The notes under the pieces were generated by a model. It worked only from the letters and a program-made list of their open reading frames with translations. It had not been told where the DNA came from and searched no databases. Made by a program: the position numbers and the translations under genes. From Polynucleobacter sp. UK-Kesae-W10 (lineage in GTDB: Bacteria > Pseudomonadota > Gammaproteobacteria > Burkholderiales > Burkholderiaceae): DNA of 64,000 bases. This document shows, piece after piece, positions 36,545 through 43,880 of the stretch. Where the stretch lies: positions 172,986 through 236,985 of the forward strand of contig NZ_JACVQB010000001.1 in the NCBI RefSeq assembly GCF_018881575.1. Direction: 5' to 3'. Every line of letters begins with the position of its first letter. Within the stretch, counting starts at the first letter, position 1.

Positions 36545-37279
36545 ACTACCTTCTGTAATCTTGCGGCCATTTAGCGGCATTACAGGGCGAGCATTCATTG
36601 GGAAAATCTTTTTGAATGCTGACAACTGTGCGCTAGAGAGCTCAACAGGAGTTTTTAGAATATAGAACTGCACGCCTTCACCACATCCCGGGGTTGTAAG
36701 TGATCCTGCATAGTTGTAATAAGCTAAAGAGCTTGGCAACATAGTGCCGGTATTCAAAGGTGTCTTCAAGGGTGTCTTGCCTTCGGCACTTGGCATATTG
36801 GTAAATACCTCTTTGAGGGCTACATTTTCTTTGCCTTCATTGAAGAGAACGCCAATTACAGCTAACTTACCATCTGCACTCTGGTGCACTAGGTGAGCAT
36901 TAAATGGAAAGCTTTTGCCATCAATCTTTTCCTCTGCTGGAGTGTGCATATGAAATTGCAAAATCTTATAGTCAGCACCGCCTAAGTTTGCAGAACCGCC
37001 ATCAGCTAGATTAACTTGAATCGTATGGCCATTATTTAAAATTTCGCCAGCTGATGCTTTGTAATTTGTTTTAATTGGGGCATTATTTTTAGAGGCTTGC
37101 TTAGTTTGAATATCGATGGGGGCTTGCACTTGGCCTGTTTTACAGGTTGCAAAGTCCTTGCTCAAGTCACCCCAGTTAGCAGGGCCGATATTGCCATCGT
37201 ATCCCCATTTAACTGCGCTATCTGCATAACTAAAACCAGCAAATGCAGTCAAACAAACTGCAATTAATACTTTTTTCAT
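36542..37279 (-). CDS. Alpha-class carbonic anhydrase, exported (cassette C3)
   Basis: 245 residues with a signal peptide (MKKVLIAVCLTAFAGFSYAD) preceded by AGGAG. The mature protein is an alpha carbonic anhydrase: WGYDGNIGPANWGDL, the zinc ligands in ILQFHMHTPAE (two His) and AHLVHQ (third His), and SLTTPGCGEGV. It hydrates CO2 in the periplasm, distinct from the cytosolic beta enzyme at 13 kb. I reject the upstream in-frame extension, which lacks sense and a ribosome site. The stop touches R3. Confidence 0.94.
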   Translation of the reverse strand: MKKVLIAVCLTAFAGFSYADSAVKWGYDGNIGPANWGDLSKDFATCKTGQVQAPIDIQTKQASKNNAPIKTNYKASAGEILNNGHTIQVNLADGGSANLGGADYKILQFHMHTPAEEKIDGKSFPFNAHLVHQSADGKLAVIGVLFNEGKENVALKEVFTNMPSAEGKTPLKTPLNTGTMLPSSLAYYNYAGSLTTPGCGEGVQFYILKTPVELSSAQLSAFKKIFPMNARPVMPLNGRKITEGS

Positions 37280-37428
37280 TTTGGCTCCTAAGAATTTTGA
37301 TTGGCTATCAACTCCCATAAAGTCTTGTTTGACAAAATGATTACAAAAAACTTTATCACTTTTATAAGTTTTAGGTATTACAGTAGGTTGCACTATCACT
37401 AATTACTTTTTAATTAATCAGTAGCCAT

Positions 37429-37459
37429 GTCCTTTTAAAGGACGCCTCCTGATTAGGCG
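37429..37459. promoter_or_regulatory. Two adjacent hairpins upstream of the alpha carbonic anhydrase gene
   Basis: GTCCTTTTAAAGGAC (37429-37443) is a perfect palindrome, and CGCCT-CCTGATT-AGGCG (37443-37459) follows at once. They lie in the about 220 bases without a gene between repeat R4 and the carbonic anhydrase start. They might be an operator or an mRNA leader structure. The rest of that stretch shows nothing I can name. Confidence 0.45.
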
Positions 37460-37497
37460 GTTCAAGATTAATCATGGTTAACCCTGCCAAGCCCCAA

Positions 37498-37585
37498 ATG
37501 AAAAAACCACCCGAAGGTGGTTTTGGTGTTTCTTGGTGGCCCGGGGCGGAATCGACCAGGGCCGAGGATGTTTAATCCTGCTTTA
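37498..37585 (-). repeat. Array repeat R4
   Basis: Minus strand: AGGATTAAACATCCTCGG, CCCTGG, then the tRNA end TCGATTCCGCCCCGGGCC, ACCAAGAAACACC and the full terminator. The arm AGGAT-TAAAC-ATCCT is close to the tRNA-Phe anticodon arm AGGAT-TGAAA-ATCCT. The neighbouring DUF3147 gene runs in the opposite direction, so no stop codon abuts this copy. Confidence 0.93.
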
Positions 37586-37619
37586 GACTATCCAATAACC
37601 ACTTCTTCATAAGGCTCAA

Positions 37620-37970
37620 ATGGCTTGGATCATCGCAAAGTATCTATTAACAGCAGGGATGGTTGTATTCATATCTGAGGTTGCCAAACGCAGTGATCGA
37701 TTAGGTGGCTTTATTGCGGCATTGCCCGTAATGACTCTTTTAACTCTAGTGTGGCTCTATGTAGAAAACCAGTCCGAAGAGAAAATAGCCAATCACGCCT
37801 ATTACACCTTTTGGTATGTGATTCCCACATTGCCAATGTTTTTGCTGTTTCCATACCTACTTCCCAAGCTAGGATTTTGGATAACCATGGGAGCTTGCGT
37901 AGTGGCAACGGTTATCTGTTTTGGCTTATTTGCCTTGGTGATGAAGAGCTTTGGAATTAACCTGCTCTAG
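37620..37970 (+). CDS. DUF3147-family membrane protein (cassette C4)
   Basis: 116 residues, about four helices, with EVAKRSDRLGGFIAALPVMT and ANHAYYTFWYVIPTLPMFLL, the conserved blocks of DUF3147. Function unknown. It is the only cassette gene read opposite to tRNA-Phe. Its stop lies two bases from the terminator side of R5, so the gene fills its cassette. Confidence 0.88.
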   Translation: MAWIIAKYLLTAGMVVFISEVAKRSDRLGGFIAALPVMTLLTLVWLYVENQSEEKIANHAYYTFWYVIPTLPMFLLFPYLLPKLGFWITMGACVVATVICFGLFALVMKSFGINLL

Positions 37971-37972
37971 AG

Positions 37973-38059
37973 ATGAAAAAACCACCCGAAGGTGGTTTTG
38001 GTGTTTCTTGGTGGCCCGGGGCGGAATCGACTAGGGCCTAGGATGCCTAATCCTAGCTA
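37973..38059 (-). repeat. Array repeat R5
   Basis: Minus strand: CTAGGATTAGGCATCCTAGG, CCCTAG, then TCGATTCCGCCCCGGGCC, ACCAAGAAACACC and terminator. The inverted repeat is extended here (CTAGGAT-TAGGC-ATCCTAG). The stop codon TAG of the DUF3106-like gene (38055-38053) is its first TAG. Confidence 0.93.
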
Positions 38060-38484
38060 GACTGCTTATGCCACTTCTGTTTTTCTTCTGGACTCATATT
38101 TTCCCATTTGGCTTTGCGAGCTTTCATTTCAGCTTGCTCCTCAGGCGTTAATCCATCAAAGAAAGCTTTTCTCTCTGCTTTCATTTTCTCTTTTTGCTCA
38201 GGAGTAATAGATTGCCATTGAGCCTTCATCTTCTCGTGAACTAATTTACGATCTTCGGGGCTTAAAGCCTTCATTTGATCGCGCATCTTATGCCAATAGG
38301 CTTTGCGCTCTTCTGGGGTTGCCTTTAGTAATGCGGCATCTGTTTGTTTCATCTGCTCAAGGCGCTGATCAAATGTCAGGTTGATGTTTGCCAACGGATT
38401 TGGTGGTTCAGGTATCGCCGCACCGGCCAAAGAAAACACTGAAATACCAAATAGCAGTCCCACTACAAATTTCTTAGAACTCAT
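38053..38484 (-). CDS. DUF3106-like exported helical protein (cassette C5)
   Basis: 143 residues: signal peptide (VVGLLFGISVFSLAGAAI), then Lys/Glu/Met-rich helices with a repeated pattern (TPEERKAYWHKMRDQM, SPEDRKLVHEKMKAQW, TPEQKEKMKAERKAFF, TPEEQAEMKARKAKW, SPEEKQKWHK). The period of about 20 residues and the Ser/Thr-Pro-Glu-Glu caps suit an extended periplasmic helical rod as in DUF3106. Function unknown. The stop lies in R5. Confidence 0.82.
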   Translation of the reverse strand: MSSKKFVVGLLFGISVFSLAGAAIPEPPNPLANINLTFDQRLEQMKQTDAALLKATPEERKAYWHKMRDQMKALSPEDRKLVHEKMKAQWQSITPEQKEKMKAERKAFFDGLTPEEQAEMKARKAKWENMSPEEKQKWHKQSS

Positions 38485-38552
38485 AACACCCCCTCTTGTT
38501 GGTTATTCCTCATTCTAATCCTGGCCAACGGAACCTCATCCTACGGACCAAA

Positions 38553-38632
38553 ACAAAAAACCACCCGAAGGTGGTTTTGGTGTTTCTTGGTGGCCCGGGG
38601 CGGAATCGACCAGGGCTGAGGAACTATTATCC
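38553..38632 (-). repeat. Array repeat R6
   Basis: Minus strand: AGGATAATAGTTCCTCAG, CCCTGG, then TCGATTCCGCCCCGGGCC, ACCAAGAAACACC and terminator. The end of the DUF1398 gene (Gly-stop-stop, GGA TAA TAG) is itself the left side and loop of the AGGAT arm, so gene and site share bases. Confidence 0.93.
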
Positions 38633-39025
38633 TTGTGGAAAATGCTCAATATGAACTTCACCTTGCCGCCCGAAATAACTCACGTGCTTTCCAGTTATCC
38701 AAACGATGTATCCGATACAGCCGGCAGACATCGTTAACTTAAGAAACTCAGGATATCTAACCATATCGCTTTGAGCGCCGCGAATAGCTGAAACGACGCC
38801 TTCTTTGTTGAATGAAGTCGGAGTTTCAATTGAGGGCATTGTCATTGGAACGGTATACGCTTCATTGCCGGACAAATAATAAGTAGTTGATTGATTGCGA
38901 TAGTCAGCAAAGTAAGATTCAACGCCAACCCCAATCAACCGCCCCAAAAACTCTGGAAAGGTTAGCAAACCAGCGTGAGATTCGTGCGTAGATTTTTCAA
39001 TTACCTCTTTTATGTTGGGATTCAT
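38627..39025 (-). CDS. DUF1398-family protein (cassette C6)
   Basis: 132 residues: FPEFLGRLIGVGVESYFADY, TTYYLSGNEAYTVPMTMP and GCIGYIVWITGKHVSYFGRQ match DUF1398, a family also met in phage and prophage regions (YbcV-like). Soluble, no signal peptide. Function unknown. GAGGTAACCA precedes the ATG, a good ribosome site. Double stop TAA TAG inside R6. Confidence 0.87.
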   Translation of the reverse strand: MNPNIKEVIEKSTHESHAGLLTFPEFLGRLIGVGVESYFADYRNQSTTYYLSGNEAYTVPMTMPSIETPTSFNKEGVVSAIRGAQSDMVRYPEFLKLTMSAGCIGYIVWITGKHVSYFGRQGEVHIEHFPQG

Positions 39026-39068
39026 TGGTTACCTCAAATAGATTGGGTAGATTATCCAATCGCCGAAA

Positions 39069-39153
39069 AGAAAAAACCACCCAAAGGTGGTTTTGATGTT
39101 TCTTGGTGGCCCGGGGCTGAGTCGACCAGGGCAGAGGATGCCCAACCCTACTT
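39069..39153 (-). repeat. Array repeat R7
   Basis: Minus strand: TAGGGTTGGGCATCCTCTG, CCCTGG, TCGACTCAGCCCCGGGCC (two changes against the tRNA), ACCAAGAAACATC and terminator with CTTTGG in the loop side. The stop codon TAG of the glycosylase-like gene (39150-39148) overlaps its AGGGT arm. Confidence 0.92.
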
Positions 39154-39732
39154 CAATACAGCTTTCACTTTCCTTCTGAGAGAAGGCAAAACCTCTTCCT
39201 CAAACCAAGGATTCTTCTTTAGCCAAATATTGTTTCTGGGACTTGGGTGTGGCAAAGGAATCGCTTTTGGCCAATAGCTCTTCCATGCCATTACCGTTTC
39301 AGTCAAATTCTCTTTACTGCTTTTGTCTAAATGCCATGCTTGAGCATATTGACCAACAATGATGGTTAGCTTGATATTGGGTAGTTGCTCTAATAGTTTT
39401 ACTCGCCATGTGTCCGCACATTCCGGTCTTGGAGGTAGATCCCCTGATTTACCTGTTCCTGGAAAGCAAAAGCCCATGGGAACAAGAGCAATTTTCTTAT
39501 CGTTATAAAAGACTTCTTTATCAATGCCCATCCACTCCCTAAGACGATCGCCACTAGGATCGTTAAATGGAATTCCGGTTTCATGAACTCGACTGCCGGG
39601 CGCCTGCCCAACAACAAGAATCCTTGCCAAACTACTCACCTGAATAATGGGTCTTGGGCCCAAAGGTAAATGCTCTGTACACAAGGTACAAGAACGGATT
39701 TCTTTAACCAGCTTGGCGAGGGCTTGACTCAT
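39148..39732 (-). CDS. Uracil-DNA glycosylase-family protein (cassette C7)
   Basis: 194 residues. Family motifs: VVGQAPGSRVHETGIPFNDP with the GQAPG loop, and the final PHPSPRNNIWLKKNPWFEEE with the H-P-S-P box. Two cysteines in RSCTLCTEH and more in MGFCFPG and PRPECADT could hold an Fe-S cluster as in family 4/5 enzymes, but their spacing is unusual, so base-excision activity is not sure. Start ATG 39732 is preferred to the TTG before it. It follows the Kir gene by 14 bases. Confidence 0.85.
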   Translation of the reverse strand: MSQALAKLVKEIRSCTLCTEHLPLGPRPIIQVSSLARILVVGQAPGSRVHETGIPFNDPSGDRLREWMGIDKEVFYNDKKIALVPMGFCFPGTGKSGDLPPRPECADTWRVKLLEQLPNIKLTIIVGQYAQAWHLDKSSKENLTETVMAWKSYWPKAIPLPHPSPRNNIWLKKNPWFEEEVLPSLRRKVKAVLK

Positions 39733-39746
39733 CAATTGAAATTAGG

Positions 39747-40613
39747 CTATCTTGCTTCTTCTATCGTGTCGTGAATCAAAGTCTGATCAATAAGAACTTT
39801 CATGCCTGACTCATTTTTACGATACAAATCTACAAAGCGATGATTCCATCGAATATCTTCGAATGTATAGGTGTGGTTGGAGTGAATTGTTTGTGAAACA
39901 GTCTCATCCAAACCTTTAACGGTTGCGACTAAAGCAAAGTCTGCTTTTGATAAATCCTCTTCGGACATCCTTGATAAAGGACTCTTTTCATCAATCGGGT
40001 GAATCACAAGCCAAGTAAGGGCCAACATAGGCGTATGGTTGCGGGCTAGACTTAAGTCATATATCCGCCTCATGCTTTGACCTTCTTTAGTGGTCTCTTG
40101 TATGAACAGGCTCAACTCCACTTCAGCGCCAATGATGCGGTTGTTTCTCTCATTAGCCATCCTAAACATAAGGGCTGGTTGACCCTCAAAATTATTTATT
40201 ACTGCTGTATTACTAAAAACCACTCGCGATCTTGGCAATGAAATTCGGGCAAATGCGAGGGCCGCAAACATTCCTACGCCCAATAGACCAACCATTGCTT
40301 CAACCGTAACCAACACATGTCCGTAGAGCGTTTGGGGGAACATGCTTCCATAGCCAATAGTGGCTAGAGTTTGAACGCTAAAGAAAAAATATTCCAGGAA
40401 CCCAAGGCCCTTAAGGCCAGAAATAGAGTCGCCCCGAACTGAATATAAAAACCCAAACAATAAATTAATCGCTAAAAACACCATGACAAAGGAAGCCAAA
40501 AAACGGGGCCATGTCATCCGCACCACTAAATGATAGAAATCTATAAACGCATTTGAAAACAGCGATGTTGAAGATCGCTTAACAGGCGTAGCCATGAAAT
40601 TATTTTTATCCAT
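39747..40613 (-). CDS. Inward-rectifier-type potassium channel, KirBac-like (cassette C7)
   Basis: 288 residues: two membrane helices flank a pore helix and the selectivity filter TIGYG ([18 protein letters not shown]). The C-terminal half is the immunoglobulin-like cytosolic domain of Kir channels ([34 protein letters not shown]). It should conduct K+ across the inner membrane, regulated by lipids. It is the cassette gene nearest to tRNA-Phe, so by a stacking model the latest arrival. Confidence 0.92.
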   Translation of the reverse strand: MDKNNFMATPVKRSSTSLFSNAFIDFYHLVVRMTWPRFLASFVMVFLAINLLFGFLYSVRGDSISGLKGLGFLEYFFFSVQTLATIGYGSMFPQTLYGHVLVTVEAMVGLLGVGMFAALAFARISLPRSRVVFSNTAVINNFEGQPALMFRMANERNNRIIGAEVELSLFIQETTKEGQSMRRIYDLSLARNHTPMLALTWLVIHPIDEKSPLSRMSEEDLSKADFALVATVKGLDETVSQTIHSNHTYTFEDIRWNHRFVDLYRKNESGMKVLIDQTLIHDTIEEAR

Positions 40614-40670
40614 GGAAATAGCTTAACCCATAGCGTCTTTCAGCACATTCGGAACAATAAGCCACAAATG

Positions 40671-40694
40671 AAAAAACCACCCGAAGGTGGTTTT
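40671..40694 (-). terminator. Terminator of tRNA-Phe, the type copy shared by all array repeats
   Basis: On the minus strand AAAACCACC-TTCG-GGTGGTTTTTT, a UUCG-type loop closed by a six-pair stem and a T-run. It lies ten bases past the tRNA CCA end. The same hairpin follows every repeat in the array, so each cassette gene gets a terminator from its repeat. Confidence 0.95.
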
Positions 40695-40703
40695 GATGTT
40701 TCT

Positions 40704-40779
40704 TGGTGGCCCGGGGCGGAATCGAACCACCGACACAAGGATTTTCAATCCTCTGCTCTACCGACTGAGCTACCAGGCC
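40704..40779 (-). tRNA. tRNA-Phe (anticodon GAA)
   Basis: 76 bases with encoded CCA. Acceptor GGCCTGG/CCGGGCC (one G-U), D arm with GTCGGTAGA, anticodon arm GAGGA-TTGAAAA-TCCTT with GAA, T arm GGTGG-TTCGATT-CCGCC. It is the only complete tRNA in the window and the anchor of the cassette array on its 3' side. Confidence 0.98.
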
Positions 40780-40896
40780 AAGACTTGGAATTATAACGAA
40801 TTGGGCATGCCTGTGATCAATTTCTCGGAAGGCAGCCTTTTGGCTCTGCCTCACCTTTGTTTATTGGGGGTGGGGGGCCCTAGGGGTAAATAGCGC

Positions 40897-41577
40897 CTAA
40901 CTCTCGCCTTTATTGCGTGAGGTATCGATCCCCAACGCTTTGAGCTTACGGTATAGATGGGTTCTCTCGAGACCGGTGTATTCAGAAATCTTGGTCATGC
41001 TGCCGCCCATGATTTGCATTTGATGCTCAAAATAGGCTTTTTCGAAAAGATCTCTTGCCTCTCTTAGGGGTAAATCAAAATAGGTTTTTGCGATTCCACT
41101 GATGTATTCGCCATCAACAGGCGCAGCAGGTTCGCCACTGGATGCCTTTGGTGCAGCAGCTACTGGGGCACCCGTTTGAACAGCTTTTTCTTCCAGTGGT
41201 TCAACATACTTTGGAGAACTCTCTAATGCTTTGCTTACTGTCTTCAGTAATTTTTGAAGTGCGATGGGCTTCTCTAAAAAATTGAGCGCGCCAATACGGG
41301 TAGCCTCAACTGCAGTATCAATAGTTGCATGGCCCGACATCATGACTACAGGCATAGTGAGTTGACCAGTCTTAGACCACTCTTTTAATAAAGTAATGCC
41401 GTCTGTATCGGGCATCCAAATATCTAGTAGCACTAAATCGGGTCTCATTTGTTCGCGAATGGTGCGAGCCTGTACAGCACTTTCAGCCGCATAAACAGTA
41501 TGGCCTTCATCCGTAAGAATCTCATTGAGAAGCTCACGAATTCCCATCTCATCATCAACGACCAAAATACTAGCCAT
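40897..41577 (-). CDS. NtrX-like response regulator lacking the AAA+ domain
   Basis: 226 residues. Receiver domain with D52 as phospho-acceptor (VLLDIWMPDTDG), acidic pair DDE at 8-10, MSGHA and the FLEKPI Lys. A Pro/Ala-rich linker (about 128-160) leads to a Fis-type helix-turn-helix (KISEYTGLERTHLYRKLKAL). The sigma-54 AAA+ ATPase of true NtrX is absent, so it should act as an ordinary DNA-binding regulator. It follows the NtrY-like kinase by two bases. Confidence 0.92.
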   Translation of the reverse strand: MASILVVDDEMGIRELLNEILTDEGHTVYAAESAVQARTIREQMRPDLVLLDIWMPDTDGITLLKEWSKTGQLTMPVVMMSGHATIDTAVEATRIGALNFLEKPIALQKLLKTVSKALESSPKYVEPLEEKAVQTGAPVAAAPKASSGEPAAPVDGEYISGIAKTYFDLPLREARDLFEKAYFEHQMQIMGGSMTKISEYTGLERTHLYRKLKALGIDTSRNKGES

Positions 41578-41579
41578 AC

Positions 41580-43880
41580 TTAGGCTGCCTCTTTTGCTAA
41601 GTTCATAAACAAAATTGATACTTTCGCACCGATTACCTCTTCACCCTGCATTCGATTTCGGATTTCAATTTTGGCTCCATGATCATCAATGATTTTTTTG
41701 ACGACCGCCAAACCTAATCCGGTGCCCTTACTCTTAGTGGTGACATAAGGCTCAAATGCTCTTGCCAATATCTTAGCTGGAAATCCAACTCCACGATCAC
41801 TTATTGTTAATCGCACCGCATTTTCACTGAGCCCATTTTGTTCACCGTAAGGCACCAATTCCGTTTTCACCTCAACTGGCTGACCTTTATGCTCACCCTC
41901 GAGCGTGGAGTCTTGCGCATTTTGAAGTAAGTTATGAATAATTTGACGCAGCTGAGTTGGGTCACCCATGATATCGGGGCAATCTGGATCTAGCTGAGTT
42001 CTGATTGGGCTACCTTCATAAAGACCCAAAATCTCTGTGATGAGTGCATTAATCGAAACGGGCTTTAATTGAGGCGTTGGGGTCTTAGCAAAATCCCTGA
42101 AATCATTGACCATCTCTTTCATGGCCTGCACCTGACCAATAATGGTTTCAGTGCTGCGGTTGATCATTTCTTCTTGTTCTGGGCTTAGCTTACCGGCGAG
42201 CTTGTGTTGCAAGCGCTCTGCAGAGAGCTGAATTGGGGTAAGCGGATTCTTAATCTCGTGCGCCAAACGCCTTGCGACTTCACTCCACGCTATCGATCTT
42301 TGTGCGCTCACTACATCAGTAATGTCATCGAATACCACCATGCGCAAATCGCCTGTCAATTGTGTGCCGCGCACAAACAAGGTAACACCCAGCTCATTCT
42401 CAAATTCATTGGTTGCATGCAACTGAATTTGTTTTTGCCAAACAGGCGCGCCCTGGGAGTCTGCAGCTAGCTCTGGATTAGCTACCGCCAACTTCATAGT
42501 GGCAAAACCTTCTTTAATTGCACCCTCAAACTCCACGAGTACCGGGTTGCTACTCAGAGGCTTGCCGTCAAGCAGGGTAAGGTCTTGCGCAAAAATACGA
42601 TCAGCGCCAGCATTGCTTGAAACAACGTTGTAGTTGCGATCAAAGATGCAAACCCCTGCGGTTAAGCTTCCCAGCACTTTTTCTAAGAAGGCCTTGGACT
42701 CTTGTAAAGAAGTGCGTGTATCAGCCAACTGCCTGGTCATCACATTAAATTGGCGCGTGAGCATGCCCAGCTCATCTCCCGTATCAAGCTCAGGCTTGGG
42801 CGATAGATCGCCTTGCGCTACCGCTTGCGTACCCTTTAACAGCATTAACAGCGGCCTAGCCAATTGACGACCCAAGAGTAAAGCCAAGATCACCGCTACA
42901 AATAAAGCGAAAAAGAGGGTGAGCGTTAAGGTTCCAACAAACATCTTGCGCAAACCAAGGCGCCCCAGAGACTTCTCTTGATATTCGCTATAAGCTGACT
43001 CGACAGCGAAAATGTTCTTAGCCAGTGGCGCAGGAATCACCCGCACCAATTGCAAGAAGTATTTATCGCTTAGGTCTTTATTCGCATCTGACTTACTTTG
43101 TGGCGCTTTTTTGCGAACGATGGGGACAATCGCGCGGATACGGTAACCCCGTTGCCCCCCCTCCATCTCAATCTGGTCTAAGAAGGTTACGCCCTTCTTT
43201 TTAAAAGCTTCAGCAACCACGTCTGCACTCGGGGCTGGTAAATAATTTTTAGGCTTTAACTCACTCGTTAAGATCAAGTTGCGCTGCATGTTAAACAGGC
43301 TCACCTCTTGAATGCCAAATTGATTCCGGATCTTCATCACCATAGAACCAACCTGTTCAGAACTAGTGCCTGAAGGAACTTGCGCTACTTGTTCGGCAAT
43401 GAAATTGCCTTCGCCCAAAATCTCTTCTTGAGCAATTCTCAAAGTAACGCGCCCCAACTCCAAGCCCGAGTTCAGCGCTGACTCAACCTTCACATCAAAC
43501 CAAGTTTCAATGCTGCGGGATACGAATTGCAATGAAACACCGTACAAAATGAGCCCTGGAACAATCCCCACTAAAGCAAAGATCATGGCCAGCTTTGCAA
43601 TCAAGCGTGTACCAAAGCGCCCTTGATACCAACGTACTGCAATCACAATCACTAAAGTCAGAATCACCAAGATCAAGCAGGCCCCGATGATCACGTTCGC
43701 GGCATACAGCCAAATAAAGTAACGATCAAAAAACTCGGTATTAGAAGATGCGATCGATAGCAAGAGCAGTAGCAATAAAGCAAATCCTCCAATCAAACCA
43801 ATCGCGGTTGGGAGTATTTTTTTTCGCCAAACTTTGGTTTCAAAAAAGCTTGGTGATGTTGGTGCTGTAGCAGCTCTCAT
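41580..43880 (-). CDS. NtrY-like sensor histidine kinase
   Basis: 766 residues. Several membrane helices at the N-terminus with a large periplasmic sensor part, then HAMP (LARPLLMLLKGTQAVAQGDL), PAS (VLGSLTAGVCIFDRNYNVVS), HisKA with the phospho-His in RRLAHEIKNPLTPIQ and an HATPase domain (NLLQNAQDST; DRGVGFP; GTGLGLAVVKKI). It phosphorylates the regulator encoded next. The stimulus is not evident. The start overlaps the DUF4390 gene by four bases. Confidence 0.95.
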   Translation of the reverse strand: MRAATAPTSPSFFETKVWRKKILPTAIGLIGGFALLLLLLLSIASSNTEFFDRYFIWLYAANVIIGACLILVILTLVIVIAVRWYQGRFGTRLIAKLAMIFALVGIVPGLILYGVSLQFVSRSIETWFDVKVESALNSGLELGRVTLRIAQEEILGEGNFIAEQVAQVPSGTSSEQVGSMVMKIRNQFGIQEVSLFNMQRNLILTSELKPKNYLPAPSADVVAEAFKKKGVTFLDQIEMEGGQRGYRIRAIVPIVRKKAPQSKSDANKDLSDKYFLQLVRVIPAPLAKNIFAVESAYSEYQEKSLGRLGLRKMFVGTLTLTLFFALFVAVILALLLGRQLARPLLMLLKGTQAVAQGDLSPKPELDTGDELGMLTRQFNVMTRQLADTRTSLQESKAFLEKVLGSLTAGVCIFDRNYNVVSSNAGADRIFAQDLTLLDGKPLSSNPVLVEFEGAIKEGFATMKLAVANPELAADSQGAPVWQKQIQLHATNEFENELGVTLFVRGTQLTGDLRMVVFDDITDVVSAQRSIAWSEVARRLAHEIKNPLTPIQLSAERLQHKLAGKLSPEQEEMINRSTETIIGQVQAMKEMVNDFRDFAKTPTPQLKPVSINALITEILGLYEGSPIRTQLDPDCPDIMGDPTQLRQIIHNLLQNAQDSTLEGEHKGQPVEVKTELVPYGEQNGLSENAVRLTISDRGVGFPAKILARAFEPYVTTKSKGTGLGLAVVKKIIDDHGAKIEIRNRMQGEEVIGAKVSILFMNLAKEAA

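Larger units (their letters stand above)
33392..40779. mobile_element. tRNA-Phe-anchored cassette array, seven cassettes
   Basis: Eight elements (R1-R7 and the tRNA-Phe end, R8) share the tRNA 3' end (TCGATTCCGCCCCGGGCC plus ACCA), the spacer AGAAACAYCAAAA and the terminator stem CCACCTTCGGGTGG. They bound segments of about 1.2, 1.8, 1.0, 0.5, 0.6, 0.5 and 1.6 kb (R1 to R8). Each holds one or two genes of unrelated function. Six of the seven cassettes are read in the same direction as the tRNA. No integrase, transposase or replication gene is inside. Boundaries: C1 patatin; C2 caspase pair; C3 alpha carbonic anhydrase; C4 DUF3147; C5 DUF3106-like; C6 DUF1398; C7 Kir channel plus uracil-DNA glycosylase-like. 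The repeats are seen directly; mobility is inferred. Confidence 0.85.

Noticed and set aside
33392..39153. Repeats R1-R7 as real tRNA genes or tRNA-like RNAs
   Set aside because: They lack the D arm and the 5' acceptor strand; only 40704-40779 folds as a full tRNA.
33392..40779. CRISPR array
   Set aside because: Spacing is 0.5-1.8 kb with whole genes between the repeats, not short spacers, and there are no cas genes.
33392..40779. Classical class 1-type integron
   Set aside because: No intI gene, no GTTRRRY-type attC ends at consistent positions, and the repeats derive from a tRNA and carry terminators.
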